From contig WTXG01000173.1 of the NCBI GenBank assembly GCA_022496185.1, positions 17,170 through 81,169 on the forward strand: DNA of 64,000 bases, written 5' to 3'. Position 1 is the stretch's first letter. Every line of letters starts with the position of its first letter. The position numbers and the translations under genes are program-made. The notes under the pieces are model-generated. The model was not told where the DNA came from. It did not search any database and saw nothing but the letters and a program-made list of their open reading frames with translations. Positions 22,532-33,926 of the stretch are shown here, piece by piece. The stretch comes from Multifurca ochricompacta. Taxonomy: Eukaryota > Basidiomycota > Agaricomycetes > Russulales > Russulaceae.

Positions 22532-23075
22532 ATGGTTACCATAGTTATCTTAATATTGATGGGACCTGGAATAGAGCTATTTAACCATGGTTTACATTCC
22601 CAGAATATTATAATTTCCCAATGCACCCCACCTCCTCTGCTCAGAAAGAAAACATGCTCTCTCTGGCCTCTGAAGGTCATTCCACTCACACTATTGCCTC
22701 CAGGCTCAGCCTCAGCTAGTCCACAGTCTCTAGGACACTCAGGACTCTCCTTCCCAACCATCAGTCACCTCATTTTGGTCATCTTTCCAAGCTCTCTGCT
22801 ACCTCTGAACATGCTATCATGATACAAATCACCACAGGAAGGGTTGGCAATGCTGTCCAGGCCACAAAGCACATCAATTCCATCATCTCCATCCATGTCT
22901 CTTCACAAACTGTGCACTGGGTTCTTAAACAACATTCATTCAAGGCTGTAACAAAGAAGAAAAAGCCACTACTCTCTGCAGTACATTGCAAGAAGCTCTT
23001 AGCCTTTGCTTTGAAGTACCAAAACTGGACTATGGAGGACTGGCATCTGGCCCAAACCTGTTGATTTGGTCTCAT
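22532..23075 (+). pseudogene. Tc1-like transposase fragment (N-terminal HTH part)
   Basis: An open stretch at 22819-23064 reads SSQTVHWVLKQHSFKAV, KKKKPLLSAVHCKKLLAFAL and YQNWTMEDW. This is the second helix-turn-helix region and the start of the catalytic region of Tc1 transposases. The preceding frame (22532-22822) contains HSGLSFPTISH, like the first HTH, after a shift. The DDE domain is missing; the text stops at 23064 and old retroelement sequence follows. Confidence 0.65.
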
Positions 23076-23653
23076 CTCACCAAATCACCCTCGACATGGA
23101 AACCTGATAGAAGAATCAGAACCTGAGAAAAGGAAACAACTCACCAAACCTGCAAGGTGATGACAATGTGTCCCTTGCTTTGACACCGAACCCAACCTCG
23201 GAGCTCAATAATGCTCCAATCGAATCCTACAACAGATTTATAGTTCTTGCAAGAAGACTCCCCAACCAGAAACTGAAGACATACCACCTGTAAACCAAAA
23301 CCGCCTTACATCGCTTGCCAGCGATCCCCAACTGACAGCGTCCAGAGTAATGGACCTGTGAACCCAGAATACTTGAACCCTGATTTGAAGCAACGTTGCT
23401 TCATGAACAGACCATCAAATCCATCGAAAAGAAACTTGACACCATGACTCTGAAGTCCCGGTTTGACATCCTGAACCTAACTCACCAGAAGATCCCCTTT
23501 TCAACCCATCACATACAACCAACCCATCATTGTTTTCAACATTTCCAGAAGCTGCAATGTCAATCACACAACCTGGAAAGGCACACCGAGCATCCTTTGG
23601 AATGACGACCCAGCCAAGCATGCCTGGAGGAAACAATGGACATGAAAACATAC
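23076..23653 (+). pseudogene. Gyp-3 5' leader region (older element, target of Gyp-1)
   Basis: It begins near CAACTCACCAAACCTGCAAGG and parallels 15020-15600. It continues at 34522 beyond Gyp-1, so the two pieces were one element before Gyp-1 landed. No full gag frame remains on this side. Confidence 0.5.
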
Positions 23654-23658
23654 CACAG

Positions 23659-24247
23659 TGTTACGACCAGGGCCCAGCAGCCCTATTTTCTTTACCCTCC
23701 CAACAGAGATCCCACTCGCCCACCGATGTTACACTTCCTTATTATGTCTCCCTCCTGGGACCCCTCACATGCACTGCTCCCATCCCTGTGACTGTTGTTT
23801 GGACTTATGTACATACTATTTGCCCATGCTTACCCTTCTTATCTTGTTATCTCCTTATCTTATGATCAGACACTTACTTAGTTCCCTATCAGAAGCCAGG
23901 CTTTACGCCCTCCACTTTCGGATATTTGGACCCACTTGACTCCGTACTCTTATCTCATAGACGCCCGCTGAGTTATGTATATAAGTCCGCTGTAGCTACC
24001 TAGTAGACCTCAGACTCGACTTATTGAATACATCGGTGCCTGTCTTCTGGACATCCCCTGTGGAACCTTTGACTCGTTTGTCTCAGTACTTTCGGTACTT
24101 CCCCACTCAACATAGTCATCAGGTACAGCCCCTTCGACTTTGACTCATCCCACCCATACTCCAAGGAGCCTTATTGGTTTCTTACCCAAACTTGTAAAGT
24201 TACGCTGTCACACACATCGTGTGGAACGTCCCGCATCGGACGTAACA
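23659..24247 (+). repeat. Gyp-1 5' LTR
   Basis: TGTTACGACC...GGACGTAACA, 589 bp. Promoter TATATAAG at 23978-23985. The predicted RNA start AGACTCGACTT at 24012-24022 pairs with the primer site at 24250-24260, with one G:U. Confidence 0.9.
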
Positions 24248-24249
24248 TC

Positions 24250-24260
24250 AAGTTGAGTCT
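24250..24260 (+). promoter_or_regulatory. Self-priming primer-binding site of Gyp-1
   Basis: AAGTTGAGTCT lies 2 nt after the LTR end. It is the exact complement of AGACTCAACTT at the predicted mRNA 5' end in the 3' LTR (34281-34291). This is the Tf1/sushi arrangement, in which the RNA's own 5' end primes reverse transcription in place of a tRNA. Confidence 0.65.
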
Positions 24261-25491
24261 CTCATTGTGGCTTCCAGCCGCAGTCAGACCCTCTTCTGTG
24301 AAGAACTCATCGAACGCAGAGACAAGCATAATCTTTCACAGCAAGTACTTGGCTCTGCCACCTGGAAAGACTTTGAATCTGAGTTTGGATACTACGTCTA
24401 TCACGACGGAAGATACCAACTGGTAGAATACAACGACAAAAAGAGAGTTTGGTATCGCATCCGATACTCAGATAGCCGACACTCTTGGGTCACAACAGGA
24501 CCCGCCCCACCTGAATTTGGATTGGGACTGTGGAGAGAAAATCCCCTGGCCATTATCACGGACTCCGAACCAGAGGAGTACATAGAAGAACATAGCGAAG
24601 AAGCACTGGTATTAGCGTCGACTACAACCCCAGTTGCACCAGCAGTTGTCACAATCAGAGCCCCTGCATTGACAACTCCTCAAATATCCACACAGTCCAC
24701 CAGTACCGTTACCCTGTCCCAAAAGATGTCCACTATTGCCACCCAACTCCCAGACCCAGCCCCTCCACCCCCACCACCCCCACCAGTCATGATGCCACCG
24801 AACATACCCCCACCCTCTGGATGACTGTCTGGTGTATTACCCAGACATTCACTGGGGATCATTCGCAGAGCAAGAAATTCATGTTGGAGTTTATGACATT
24901 CAAAAACTTCAACCATGATGTCCCCCAGATCATTAACCCTTTCCAACGCACCAACCTGTTCTTATCCCTAATACGAGGGGACACGGTGGATGACTGGACA
25001 ATGGAGCAGCTGGAGTGGCTGAACGAACAAGTTGAAAGTGGTCATCGCACCACTAGTGAAGTTCTCTGGGAAACCATTGCCCAGAGATTTAAAGATGCGT
25101 TTACGGATGGGCAGGCCAAGCAGAAGGCTGCCCGAGAGTTAAAGTCCTTGAAGATGGAGAAGGGAGAACTAGATGCCTACGTGGCGAAGTTCAGGAGCCT
25201 GGCCAACAGGGCTGGGTATGACACAGATGAAGAAGCGACACTGGATCTCTTCTCACAAGGGTTGCCCAATCCACTGGTCAAAAATATCATCCAGTTCCAC
25301 CACCCCCAGGACTGGGATGGATGGGTTGATGCTGCTCGACGACAGCAGCAGGACTATCTTGACTTCCAAACATGTTTCAGAATCAACACCAAGAAAGGAA
25401 AGACCCGCAACCAGTGGAAGGCCGCCTTTGGGATAAAACCCACTCATGTCTCCCAGAGGGACCCAAATGCCATGGACACCTCGGCCGACAG

Positions 25492-26640
25492 TAGTGTTTA
25501 AAAGTCCGGTCCATTGGACCGAAAAAAGACCACAAACCGGACTGGACCGGACTGATGGCAACCGGACCACCAGTTGCAGTTGCCCCAATTTTTCACACAT
25601 GCAGTCTGCAGTCCATCAACAATGATAGACTGCCTAAAAACCGGACTAGACCGGTATGGACCGGTCTGGACCGGTCTTTTTGGTGCCTTAAAGATAAGAT
25701 AAGATAGAGCATTCTAATATAGATAACTACCATTGAAAACTGCACAGAATGCAGATAGTGATGGATGCATAAGGCTTAAGGCAATCAGAGACACTCAGAA
25801 TTGTGCATAGAGCAAGTATATTACTATTACTACTATCCTACAAAGTTTCAGATCAGATCATGCATCTGATCTGAAGTGAGACAAGAATCAGTTACAGTGA
25901 CTCAAAAATGTGATTCAATGTTTGGCACTCTCTGGTTATTTGTAAATTAATAACAAAGCTAGGCCAAACAGAGCCACGTGTTTGGTGTAGGCCTGGCAGA
26001 TGTACATAATAGCTTTATACCAAAAAAGGAATGATGTAATTATGAGTGGTATTCATGGAGATATAGGCAATTTAATCTGATGCATCATTGAATCACCTTT
26101 TTGAGTCACTGCAACTGATTCTTGTCTCACTTCAGATCAGATGCAAGATCTGATCTGAAACTTTGTAGGATAGTAGTAATAGTAATATACTTGCTCTATG
26201 CACAATTCTGAGTGTCTCTGATTGCCTTAAGCCTTATGCATCCATCACTATCTGCATTCTGTGCAGTGTTTAATGGTAGTTATCTATATTAGAATGCTCT
26301 GTCTTTATCTAATCTAATCTTTCCTTGTAATAACCAGTCCATGATATATGACCAATATTCCTACAGTTTAGTTTATGTGGTTAACTTTAGCTTATCTCTT
26401 GTCTTGAAAGTGTCTGGGAACTGACCTCTGACCAGTTCGGACTGGTTCAGACCAGTTGTGAACTGGTTGCATGAAAACCGGTTGCAACCGGTTGTTGGAC
26501 CGAAACCGGACTGGTATGGACCAGTCCTAAGCGGTCCAGTCTGCAGTTGCAGTATATTTGAGTTACTGTAGACCAGTTGCCAGTCCAGTCCACATGAAAT
26601 ATATTGAAAAAACTGGACTGGACCGGACTTTTAAACACTA
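25492..26640 (+). mobile_element. hAT-like foldback element F2-b, inside Gyp-1 gag
   Basis: Ends TAGTGTTTAAAAGTCCGGT and ACCGGACTTTTAAACACTA, perfect 8-bp TSD gccgacag (25484-25491, 26641-26648), 1,149 bp. Inside, 25692-25925 and about 26085-26315 are inverted copies (for example CATAAGGCTTAAGGCAATCAG against its complement), so most of the element folds on itself around a ~160-bp loop. CCGGTT motifs crowd both ends. No coding capacity. Confidence 0.9.
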
Positions 26641-26795
26641 GCCGACAGAACCAGAGCACGGGCTGTGCTCACTGAGGATGAGAGGCAGACGTTGATGAAA
26701 GAAGGAAGGTGTTTTCGCTGCAAAGCACAGGGCCACATGTCAAGGGAATGCCCAAAGAAGGGAGCATGAGTGGCAGAGGCAACAGTTGCGCCTGT

Positions 26796-27550
26796 TGTGA
26801 CGCTTTTTGTCGATGTAACGGTTTGTGACGCGCGTGTGACGTACGTGTAACGTTTTGTGACGGTTTTTCGACTTGCGCGCGTTCGACTTGTTTACTTGTT
26901 TCAACTTCTCACTCCGAGTCATGTGACTGGAGCTGATGATCTTTACTGATCTTTACTTATCTGATTTTCGGACTTCTTAGACTGACTGGGATTGACACTC
27001 ATTCGCTTTTGGAGTGGGTGCAACACCACTGGCACTTCCTGACCCAATCTCCACTGGAGATTCACATGGACACTTACTTTACTATATTGAATCTTCTACT
27101 TTATTTACAAGACACTACAGTACATGTATTTAAGCAGAACATATTGGAGAGACAGACCTTAAGTCTGTTCTCTTGTATCTAATACAGGTCTACTGTTCTT
27201 CACCAGAATCCCCTTGAACTTCCTAAGCTGCAACTTAGGAAGCCTTCACCCCAGAACCTCCAGCAGGGCCTATTGCCACTGCTTCGACTCGCTTCTTGCA
27301 CGCGTGCCCTTCTTATCTTGTGTGGGCCTTGAACCCTAACCGCGGCCCTCTGTGGTTTGCTTTGACACCTTGAATTGACTTGCTCTTGATAGCCTTGACC
27401 TTGATCCTTGATCCTTGATCCCGGCTCTTGTGGTTCACCCTGACCCCTTGAACCAACTTGTCCTTGACAGTCTTGACCTTGCAGGCACTCCATATCTTGA
27501 AGGGGCTTGACTTGAACGATCCTAGACACAGCAGAGACCTGGCTGTGACA
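26796..27550 (+). mobile_element. Solo LTR of the Gyp-3 type, 755 bp
   Basis: TGTGACGCTTT...GGCTGTGACA with perfect TSD cctgt (26791-26795, 27551-27555), inside Gyp-1 gag. It shares its 3' half with the LTR fragment at 14548-15008. The region 27340-27480 is a run of TTGACCTTGA-like direct repeats. Confidence 0.88.
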
Positions 27551-27744
27551 CCTGTCCATAACAATCCACCTACCGTTGACAAAAAGACGCTGACAAAGGA
27601 GGAAAAGGCGCAAGAAATATGGGCCAACATGATGAAAGAAAGTGAGGAAGTGCGAGCCATCTTAGTAGAGAAGGCATTCGCCAAAAAGGATTTTTAACTG
27701 GCTCTACCCCTTCGGCCTGGGCGCGAGCATTACATGTAACCTCT

Positions 27745-30700
27745 GTGTACACTAGTTGCTTCAAATCATTGAAAATACCAGTACATTTCGAAACTACACA
27801 GAGGATGGCCGACCATGACATCTTGATTGACTCAGGAGCCACCGACAATTTCATCAGCCCCCGGATGGCAAGAACCATGGGTTTGGGGATGCTGGAACTC
27901 CCCCAAGAAAAGAACATTTGGAATATAGACGGAATGGCCAATAAAGCCAGAAGAATTACCCACTACACTGACCTCAACGTCCAAGTGGGAGAAAGGACAA
28001 AGGCAATTCAATTTCTTGTCACAAACCTAGGAAACAAAGATTTAATCTTAGGGTATCCATGGTTGGCTGCATTCGAACCAAAGATCAACTGGAGCGATGC
28101 AACCATGGATAAAGAGTTCTACCCTGTTCTCATCACATTGCTAGGGTACAACTATGCCATCCAACATACAAAAATACAATGGTTAGAGGAAGAAGACTCA
28201 GGTCACTGTTATGCTATGAAAGCATCAGAACTCGCCCAGAAGGTGGTGGAAGGGCATGCAGAGAAGACCTTTGAGGAGGTAGTGCTGGGAGTTTACCACC
28301 GACATTGGAAGGTGTTTTCAGAAGAAGAGTCACAACGCTTCCTGCCCACATGACCTTGGGACCATGCCATCGAATTCACACCTGATACCCCGTCTGCCAT
28401 TGATTGCAAAATCTACCCACTGTCCCAGAACGAACAAGCAGCGCTCACCACATTCCTCGAAGAGCACCTTCCAAAGGGGTATATTCATCCGTCAAAGTCA
28501 CCATATGTGTCACCCTTCTTCTTCATCAAGAAAAAGGACAGCAAACTTCGACCTGTTCAGGACTATCGATGGATAAATGTAGTGATTGTCAAGGGGTTTC
28601 ATACCCACGCGGGTAAGCGCCGCGGGTTTTGCCGGGTACGGGTACAGGTATACGGCTCCCAACCCGTGGAAACCCGTACCCGCGCGGCAGGTTTGGCGGG
28701 TATAGGCGCCGATTATGCATTGACAAGATCAGTAGAATGTCCGAGATAAAATACATCTGCAGCCACAGAAATACAAGATCTCGTCTGATGTATGCTACAG
28801 GGTGGCGTTAAATATGTTCTAGTATTATCCTACAAAATATTAAAGCAGATTAATGGTGCGATGTAAAATAAAATCCTTATCAGTGATCCACTTTCTTGAA
28901 AACCATGATACATCTGTTTTATTAACGCGCGACCAATTTTGCCAGTCTGGCACTATCTAAAATACACTCTAGACTAATATAGACTATTCTATAATCTAAT
29001 TATCAAATTACTTTATTGAAACAAGGCCCACGTGTGTCTACAAGCTGCATGGGGCAGTGACTACATTGCATCACATGGTGGTCTGACCTCCTTCCTATTA
29101 AGGAAGGTTGACTTAAACGCGCAGAAATGTGCATCCAGGGACTAGGACAGTTGCGCTTGTATGAAATGAAACCAGAATAATAAAATAATAATGTAAATAA
29201 AGGATCCATTTAATCTTCTGAACATAAAACAACAATTTTTGAGGAATCTTGAGTAGCCATAAATGAACGCGTTGTGTCCAAGTGCTTATCTCCTTGACCG
29301 GGATGGCCCGGGCCATTTACCCGAAATGCGCAGAAATGCAAAGAACAGTCGCGCTTGTATAAAATTGAAACCAGAATAATAAAATAAAAATGGAATAATA
29401 AATTATCTTAATCTTATGAACATAAAATAGGAATCTTTGAGGGATCTTGAGTAGCCATAAATGAACGCGTTGTGTCCAAGTGCATATCTCCTTGACCAGG
29501 ATCTCCCGGGCCGGATGTCCGAAATGCGCGATGCAAGTAAAGAACTTGCACGCGTTTCATTTTATGGGTAACCCAGGTATCAAAACAACTATCCAGGGGT
29601 TACCCCTACCAATTTCTATGTGTTTGTCAATTTTTTTTGCATTCTGTGTGGTTATCTGACAGGCTTTTCATCAATGTTCTATAACATCCTATCTAATCAT
29701 TGCTGTATACTGGATTTTAGTTGTGCTTGTATAAAATTGAAAGTAGAATAATAAAATAAAAATGGAATAATTAATTATCTTAATCTTCTGAACATAAAAC
29801 AAGAGTCATTGAGGGATCTTAAGCAGCCACAAATGAACGCGTTGTGTATCTTCTTGGTCCAGGACGGCCTGGGCCGGTTATCCGAAATGCGCGATGCAAG
29901 TAAAGAACTTGCACGCGTTTTCACGGGTGACCCGCGGGTAACCCGCGGGTTACCCGTACCCGTAGTGACGGGTACGGGTACGGGTACGGGTACCAACGAG
30001 GATACCCCAGGGTTACCCCTGCCAATCACTAGATAAATGCCTATACCATAAAGAATGCCTATCCTATTCCCCTCATCTCCGAGCTCATTGATACCATGCG
30101 AGATAAGTCCCTCTTTTCCAAAATGGACGTCCAGTGGGGATACAACAACATCAGGATTAAGGAGGGAGATCAATGCAAGGCAGCATTTAAGACCAATCAG
30201 GGACTCTTCGAACCAAATGTTATGTTCTTTGGTCTTACCAACTCACTGGCTACTTTTCAATCTATGATGAATCACATCTTCCACGACCTTATTCTCACAG
30301 GTGAAGTAGTGGTGTACATGGACGATATCCTAGTGGCTACAGTTGATGATCTGGTCCATCACCGGGAATGGGTTCACCAAGTGCTGGACATCCTACATGA
30401 ACACGATCTGTATCTCAAACCAGCCAAGTGTTCATTCGAGCAACAAAGCGTAGAGTACCTGGGAGTTATCCTGGAAGGAGGACATGTATGGATGGACCCC
30501 GTAAAGGTACAAGGGATCCGAGAGTGGCCCACACTGACATGTGTCAAGGATGTGTGATCCTTCATTGGATTCTGCAATTTCTACCGACAATTTGTACATG
30601 GGTTTTCAGGAATCGCCCAACCGTTGAACGGGTTGCTAAAGAAAGATGTACCTTGGCATTGGGAAGGAGAGCAACAGCGAGCCTTCGAACAGATCCAAGA

Positions 30701-32603
30701 CATTGTGGGTTCAGAACCGGTCCTCTTGCAACCAGATCTAGCAAAACCCTTTGAACTTGAAGTTGATGCTTCACACTTTGTGAACAGTGCAGTACTCAAC
30801 CAACGGGATGCAACAGGGTTGCTTCACCCAGTCGCCTTCTATTCGGAAACCTTCTCACCAGCGGAACACAATTACGACATCTGGGATAGAGAACTGCTCA
30901 CCATTGTAAAAGCACTACGACATTGGCGACCATATTTAGCAGGGACCCCTCATAAGACCATTATCCACACTGACCACTCCAATCTACTCTGTTGGAAAGA
31001 ACCCCACAAGATCAGTCGACAAGTGGCTCGTGAAGTTTTGGAGCTGGAGGAGTACAGTTTCATGTTAAAACACATTGCAGGAAGTCGCAATGCATGTGCA
31101 GATGCCCTGTCACGACGACCTGACCTAAACAACGGAGAGGAAGATAACAGCAACATCACAGTACTCCCTGAAGAAGTCTTCGCAAAGACAGCCATTGTCA
31201 GTCTCCACGACATGGACTTATGGGCTCAGGTGTCACAAAATATGAACCAACCATTATGTCAATCATGGGCTGACGCACACAACCTGAAAAAGGTTGACGG
31301 ATTATGGTGGAAGGACAGAGATCGACTCATTGTCACCGGTGGCGACAACATTAAGAGGGGGGTGATCCATTTTCACCACAACCTTCCCTCTGCAGGGCAC
31401 CCAGGTATTGCCAACACATACGCCTTGGCTAAACGAGATTACTGGTGGCCAAATATGAAGAAGGACATGGAGGACTATGTCAAAGGATGTGTGGACTGCC
31501 AAGCCAATAAAGTAAACACGCACCCGCACCCACCAGCACTATTCCCGATCACGCCTACAGCTTTGCTACCATTCCAGACCATTGCGATGGATTTCATTGT
31601 CAAACTTCCAGTCTCCAGAGGTTTTGATTCCATCTTGACTATTACTGACCATGACTGTTCGAAAGCAGCATTGTTCATACCATGCAATGAGTCCATCACA
31701 GCGGAAGGTGTAGCCAAACTTTACCTGGATCACATCTACAGGCATTATGGCCTCCCGGAAAAGATTATCTCAGACCGTGACCCACGCTTCACTTCCACAT
31801 TTGCCAGAGCACTCTGTAAAGTGCTGGACATAACCCAGAACATCTCAACAGCCTACCACCCACAGACAGATGGACAATCAGAAAGGACAAACCAGTGGCT
31901 CAAACAATATCTTCAATTCTGGTGCAACAGACGACAGGATGACTGGGCTGACTGGCTGGCAATGGCAGAATTTGCACATAACTCCTGGCCCAATGGCACC
32001 ACAAAGACTCCCCCATTTTCACTTATCATGGGATGGACACCCCAGACCACCTGGGCCAAGAAGCCCACAAACGTCCCATCAGCTGCGCAGCATATCAGCC
32101 AATGGGAGGAAATCAGGAAATCGGCCAATGAGAACCTGTTAAAGGCGCAAGAAGCCCTCTCAGGAAGACCTTCGAAGTTCACACCTTATCGGACCAATGA
32201 CCTTGTCTGGTTGGATGGGAAGCACATTCACACGTCACATCCAACAGCCAAACTAGCACCCCGACGTCATGGACCTTTCATGATAACAAGGAAGCTGTCA
32301 GATGTGTCATACAAGCTCAAACTTCCATCCACATGGAGAATCCATCCAGTCTTCCATGCCAGACTTTTGACACCTTACAAAGAAACGTCCCTACATGGGG
32401 AGAACTTCCTGAGACCTCCCCCTGAATTGGTTGATGGAGAAGCAGAATGGGAAGTGGAGCAAATTCTAGACTCCTTACATAAAGGCCGAGGGCGCAAGTT
32501 ACACTACCTGATCAAGTGGAAGGGTTTCCCAGACTCTGACAATTCGTGGGAACCAGCCAGGAATATCTTTGCCCCAGATCTGATCATGGAGTTCCACTTA
32601 TGA
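27745..32603 (+). pseudogene. Gyp-1 pol: protease, RT, RNase H, integrase, chromodomain (split by F1-e)
   Basis: Aspartic protease DSGATDNF (27829). A TGA at 28351 follows. RT begins around [19 protein letters not shown], is cut at 28579 by F1-e and resumes at 30040. The polymerase box YMDD is at 30314-30325. A TGA at 30555 replaces an expected CGA. RNase H shows ELEVDAS, DRELL and HTDHSN. The integrase has the HHCC finger (HHNLPSAGHPG...CVDCQANK), MDFIVKLP, ISDRDPRF (Asp at 31773) and HPQTDGQSERTNQW. The chromodomain WEVEQILDS...HYLIKWKGFPDSDNSWEPA (about 32440-32570) would direct integration to marked chromatin. From 30624 to 32603 the frame is uninterrupted, 659 codons. Inactive because of stops and the insertion. 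Confidence 0.92.
28580..30031 (+). mobile_element. hAT-like element F1-e, inside the Gyp-1 RT
   Basis: Perfect 8-bp TSD gataaatg (28572-28579, 30032-30039), 1,452 bp. This is the best-preserved copy, with intact CpG-rich stretches (ACCCGCGGGTAACCCGCGGGTT at ~29930-29955) where other copies have TG/CA. It contains three diverged tandem units (about 29150-29352, 29353-29560, 29725-29925). Each has the AGAATAATAAAATAA start, GCCATAAATGAACGCGTTGTGT middle and GGGCCGG..TCCGAAATGCGC end. GGGTAC repeats crowd the right end (29945-29995). Confidence 0.93.
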
Positions 32604-32701
32604 CATCCCCAAGCGCCCAGAAACAGTTAAAAGGAGGACAGACTCTCAACTTCTTTCCCCCAGAACAACACTTCACCAGCAATGTCCTAACCACAACTAA
32701 G

Positions 32702-33895
32702 ATGTCCTCCTCTTTCATCGCTGCCTCCACTGCCATTGACACCTTCGCCGCCACTACTGTGGTCATAGAGGCTTTCCCTTCCACTCACCCCTCCACTCGT
32801 CCTTCCTCCCCTATTGACTACGAAGCTGCTGAAGAACGAGTCAAGAACCAATCACCTAATCCCAACGATGATTTCACTCACTCCGAAGAACCCCACCCCA
32901 ACGACCTCCTCGACATGGAACAAGATGACGATGTACCCGAGTTCCCCTTCTTTGTCAATAACCCGAATTCCTCTATGTACTTCCCCCTTGAGATCACCAT
33001 GGCCAATGGAGAAAAGGTCATAGCTAAGTACATATTTTACACCAATGGAGGGATGGATGTCGCGGGGTGTATGAAAAAGGATGGACCTGTCTATGGAGCC
33101 CCAGTTTACTTGGAGGAACGGTATACTGGCCGTCTTCACCACACAATGAGTGATGAACAGTTGGGACACCTTGTGGCTGATGATCCCTGAGTGTTTGCAA
33201 TCGACGAGGTACTGAATGACATGTGACTTCCACGTCTCAAGGCCAAAGTAATGAGACTGCGGAAAACCCTTATGCTTTGCACCATGCTCAATACCCAGTA
33301 CAAGGAGTACATGAAGCAAATGACAAGGCTCACGAGGGGAATGTTCCAAGTGGAGCAGGAGTTGACGGAGATTCAGAAAAGGCTGGAGAAAGGGGATGCA
33401 TATCAGACAATTGCCGAGAGGTATGCAGACACCTACGCACGACCCCTTCCCCCATGATCATTAGGGGTGGCACCACAACTGCTGCCAAACCAGTTTGAGA
33501 TGCCGCGTATGCACGAAAACCCCCGCAGAGAGACTTGCTGGCGATGCGACAGCAAGTATCACATCAGCTGGAATTGTCCTCTCAACCACAAATGGTGTCG
33601 TCACTGCCGAAGTAACCTGCATTGGAGCCGGTTCTGTATTTTCCAACATCTGGGTGTTGCTCCCACCATTGTCAATCCCTCGGGCTGGTGTGGAAAATGT
33701 CTGCGACACAACGTGGGACATTGTGAACTCGATTGCCCCATCTATGACCTGTGTCACCAGTGTGGGCGACGTGGCCCATATGGTTTCCTGCGCACACACC
33801 AATGCGCCGTAGATGAAACTTACACCGTAGAAGATCGGAACCTGGCAGACAATTATGTGGACTTGGTCCAGGATGACGATGGTGCGCGTTTCTAG
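32702..33895 (+). pseudogene. Gyp-1 third ORF: coiled-coil plus tandem CCHC zinc knuckles
   Basis: One frame of 397 codons runs from ATG 32702 to TAG 33895. It is interrupted only by three TGAs (33188, 33224, 33455), of which 33224 aligns with CGC in Gyp-2. It has an N-terminal Ser/Thr-rich part with THPSTRPSSPIDYEA, an acidic patch, a conserved block (DVPEFPFFVNNPNS, KYIFYTNGGMDVAGC, GAPVYLEERYTGRLH) and a helical stretch (MFQVEQELTEIQKRLEKG). Four cysteine clusters follow: CWRCDSKYHISWNC, CRHCRSNLHWSRFC (both CX2CX4HX4C), CGKCLRHNVGHCELDC and CHQCGRRGPYGFLRTHQC. It sits in the env position but has no signal peptide or membrane span, so it is not an envelope protein. I know no named family for it. 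Confidence 0.85.
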
Positions 33896-33926
33896 CTGGG
33901 TCAGCTCGAGCCAGAAAGGAGGGTGA

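Larger units (their letters stand above)
24267..27697 (+). pseudogene. Gyp-1 gag, broken by stop, frameshift and two insertions
   Basis: The N-terminal region carries the FGYYVYHDGRYQLVEYNDKK block and a proline-rich linker (PPPPPPPP). A TGA at 24822 and a 1-bp loss near 24840 lie before the capsid-like Retrotrans_gag domain (MEQLEWLNEQVESG...FKDAFTDGQAKQKAARELKSL...AYVAKFRSLA). F2-b interrupts it at 25492 and gag resumes at 26649. A zinc knuckle CFRCKAQGHMSREC follows (26710-26751, CX2CX4HX4C). A TGA at 26767 and a solo LTR (26796-27550) come before the C-terminal tail ending KKDF at 27697. The product would form the particle and bind RNA. The starting codon is not clear: a GTG at 24267 aligns with Gyp-2, and no upstream ATG is in frame. 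Confidence 0.85.

Noticed and set aside
29930..29996. Telomere-like or centromere repeat (GGGTAC)n
   Set aside because: It is confined to the subterminal part of each F1 copy and bounded by TSDs.
32702..33895. An envelope gene (third ORF after integrase)
   Set aside because: No signal peptide, membrane span or glycoprotein features; it ends in zinc knuckles.
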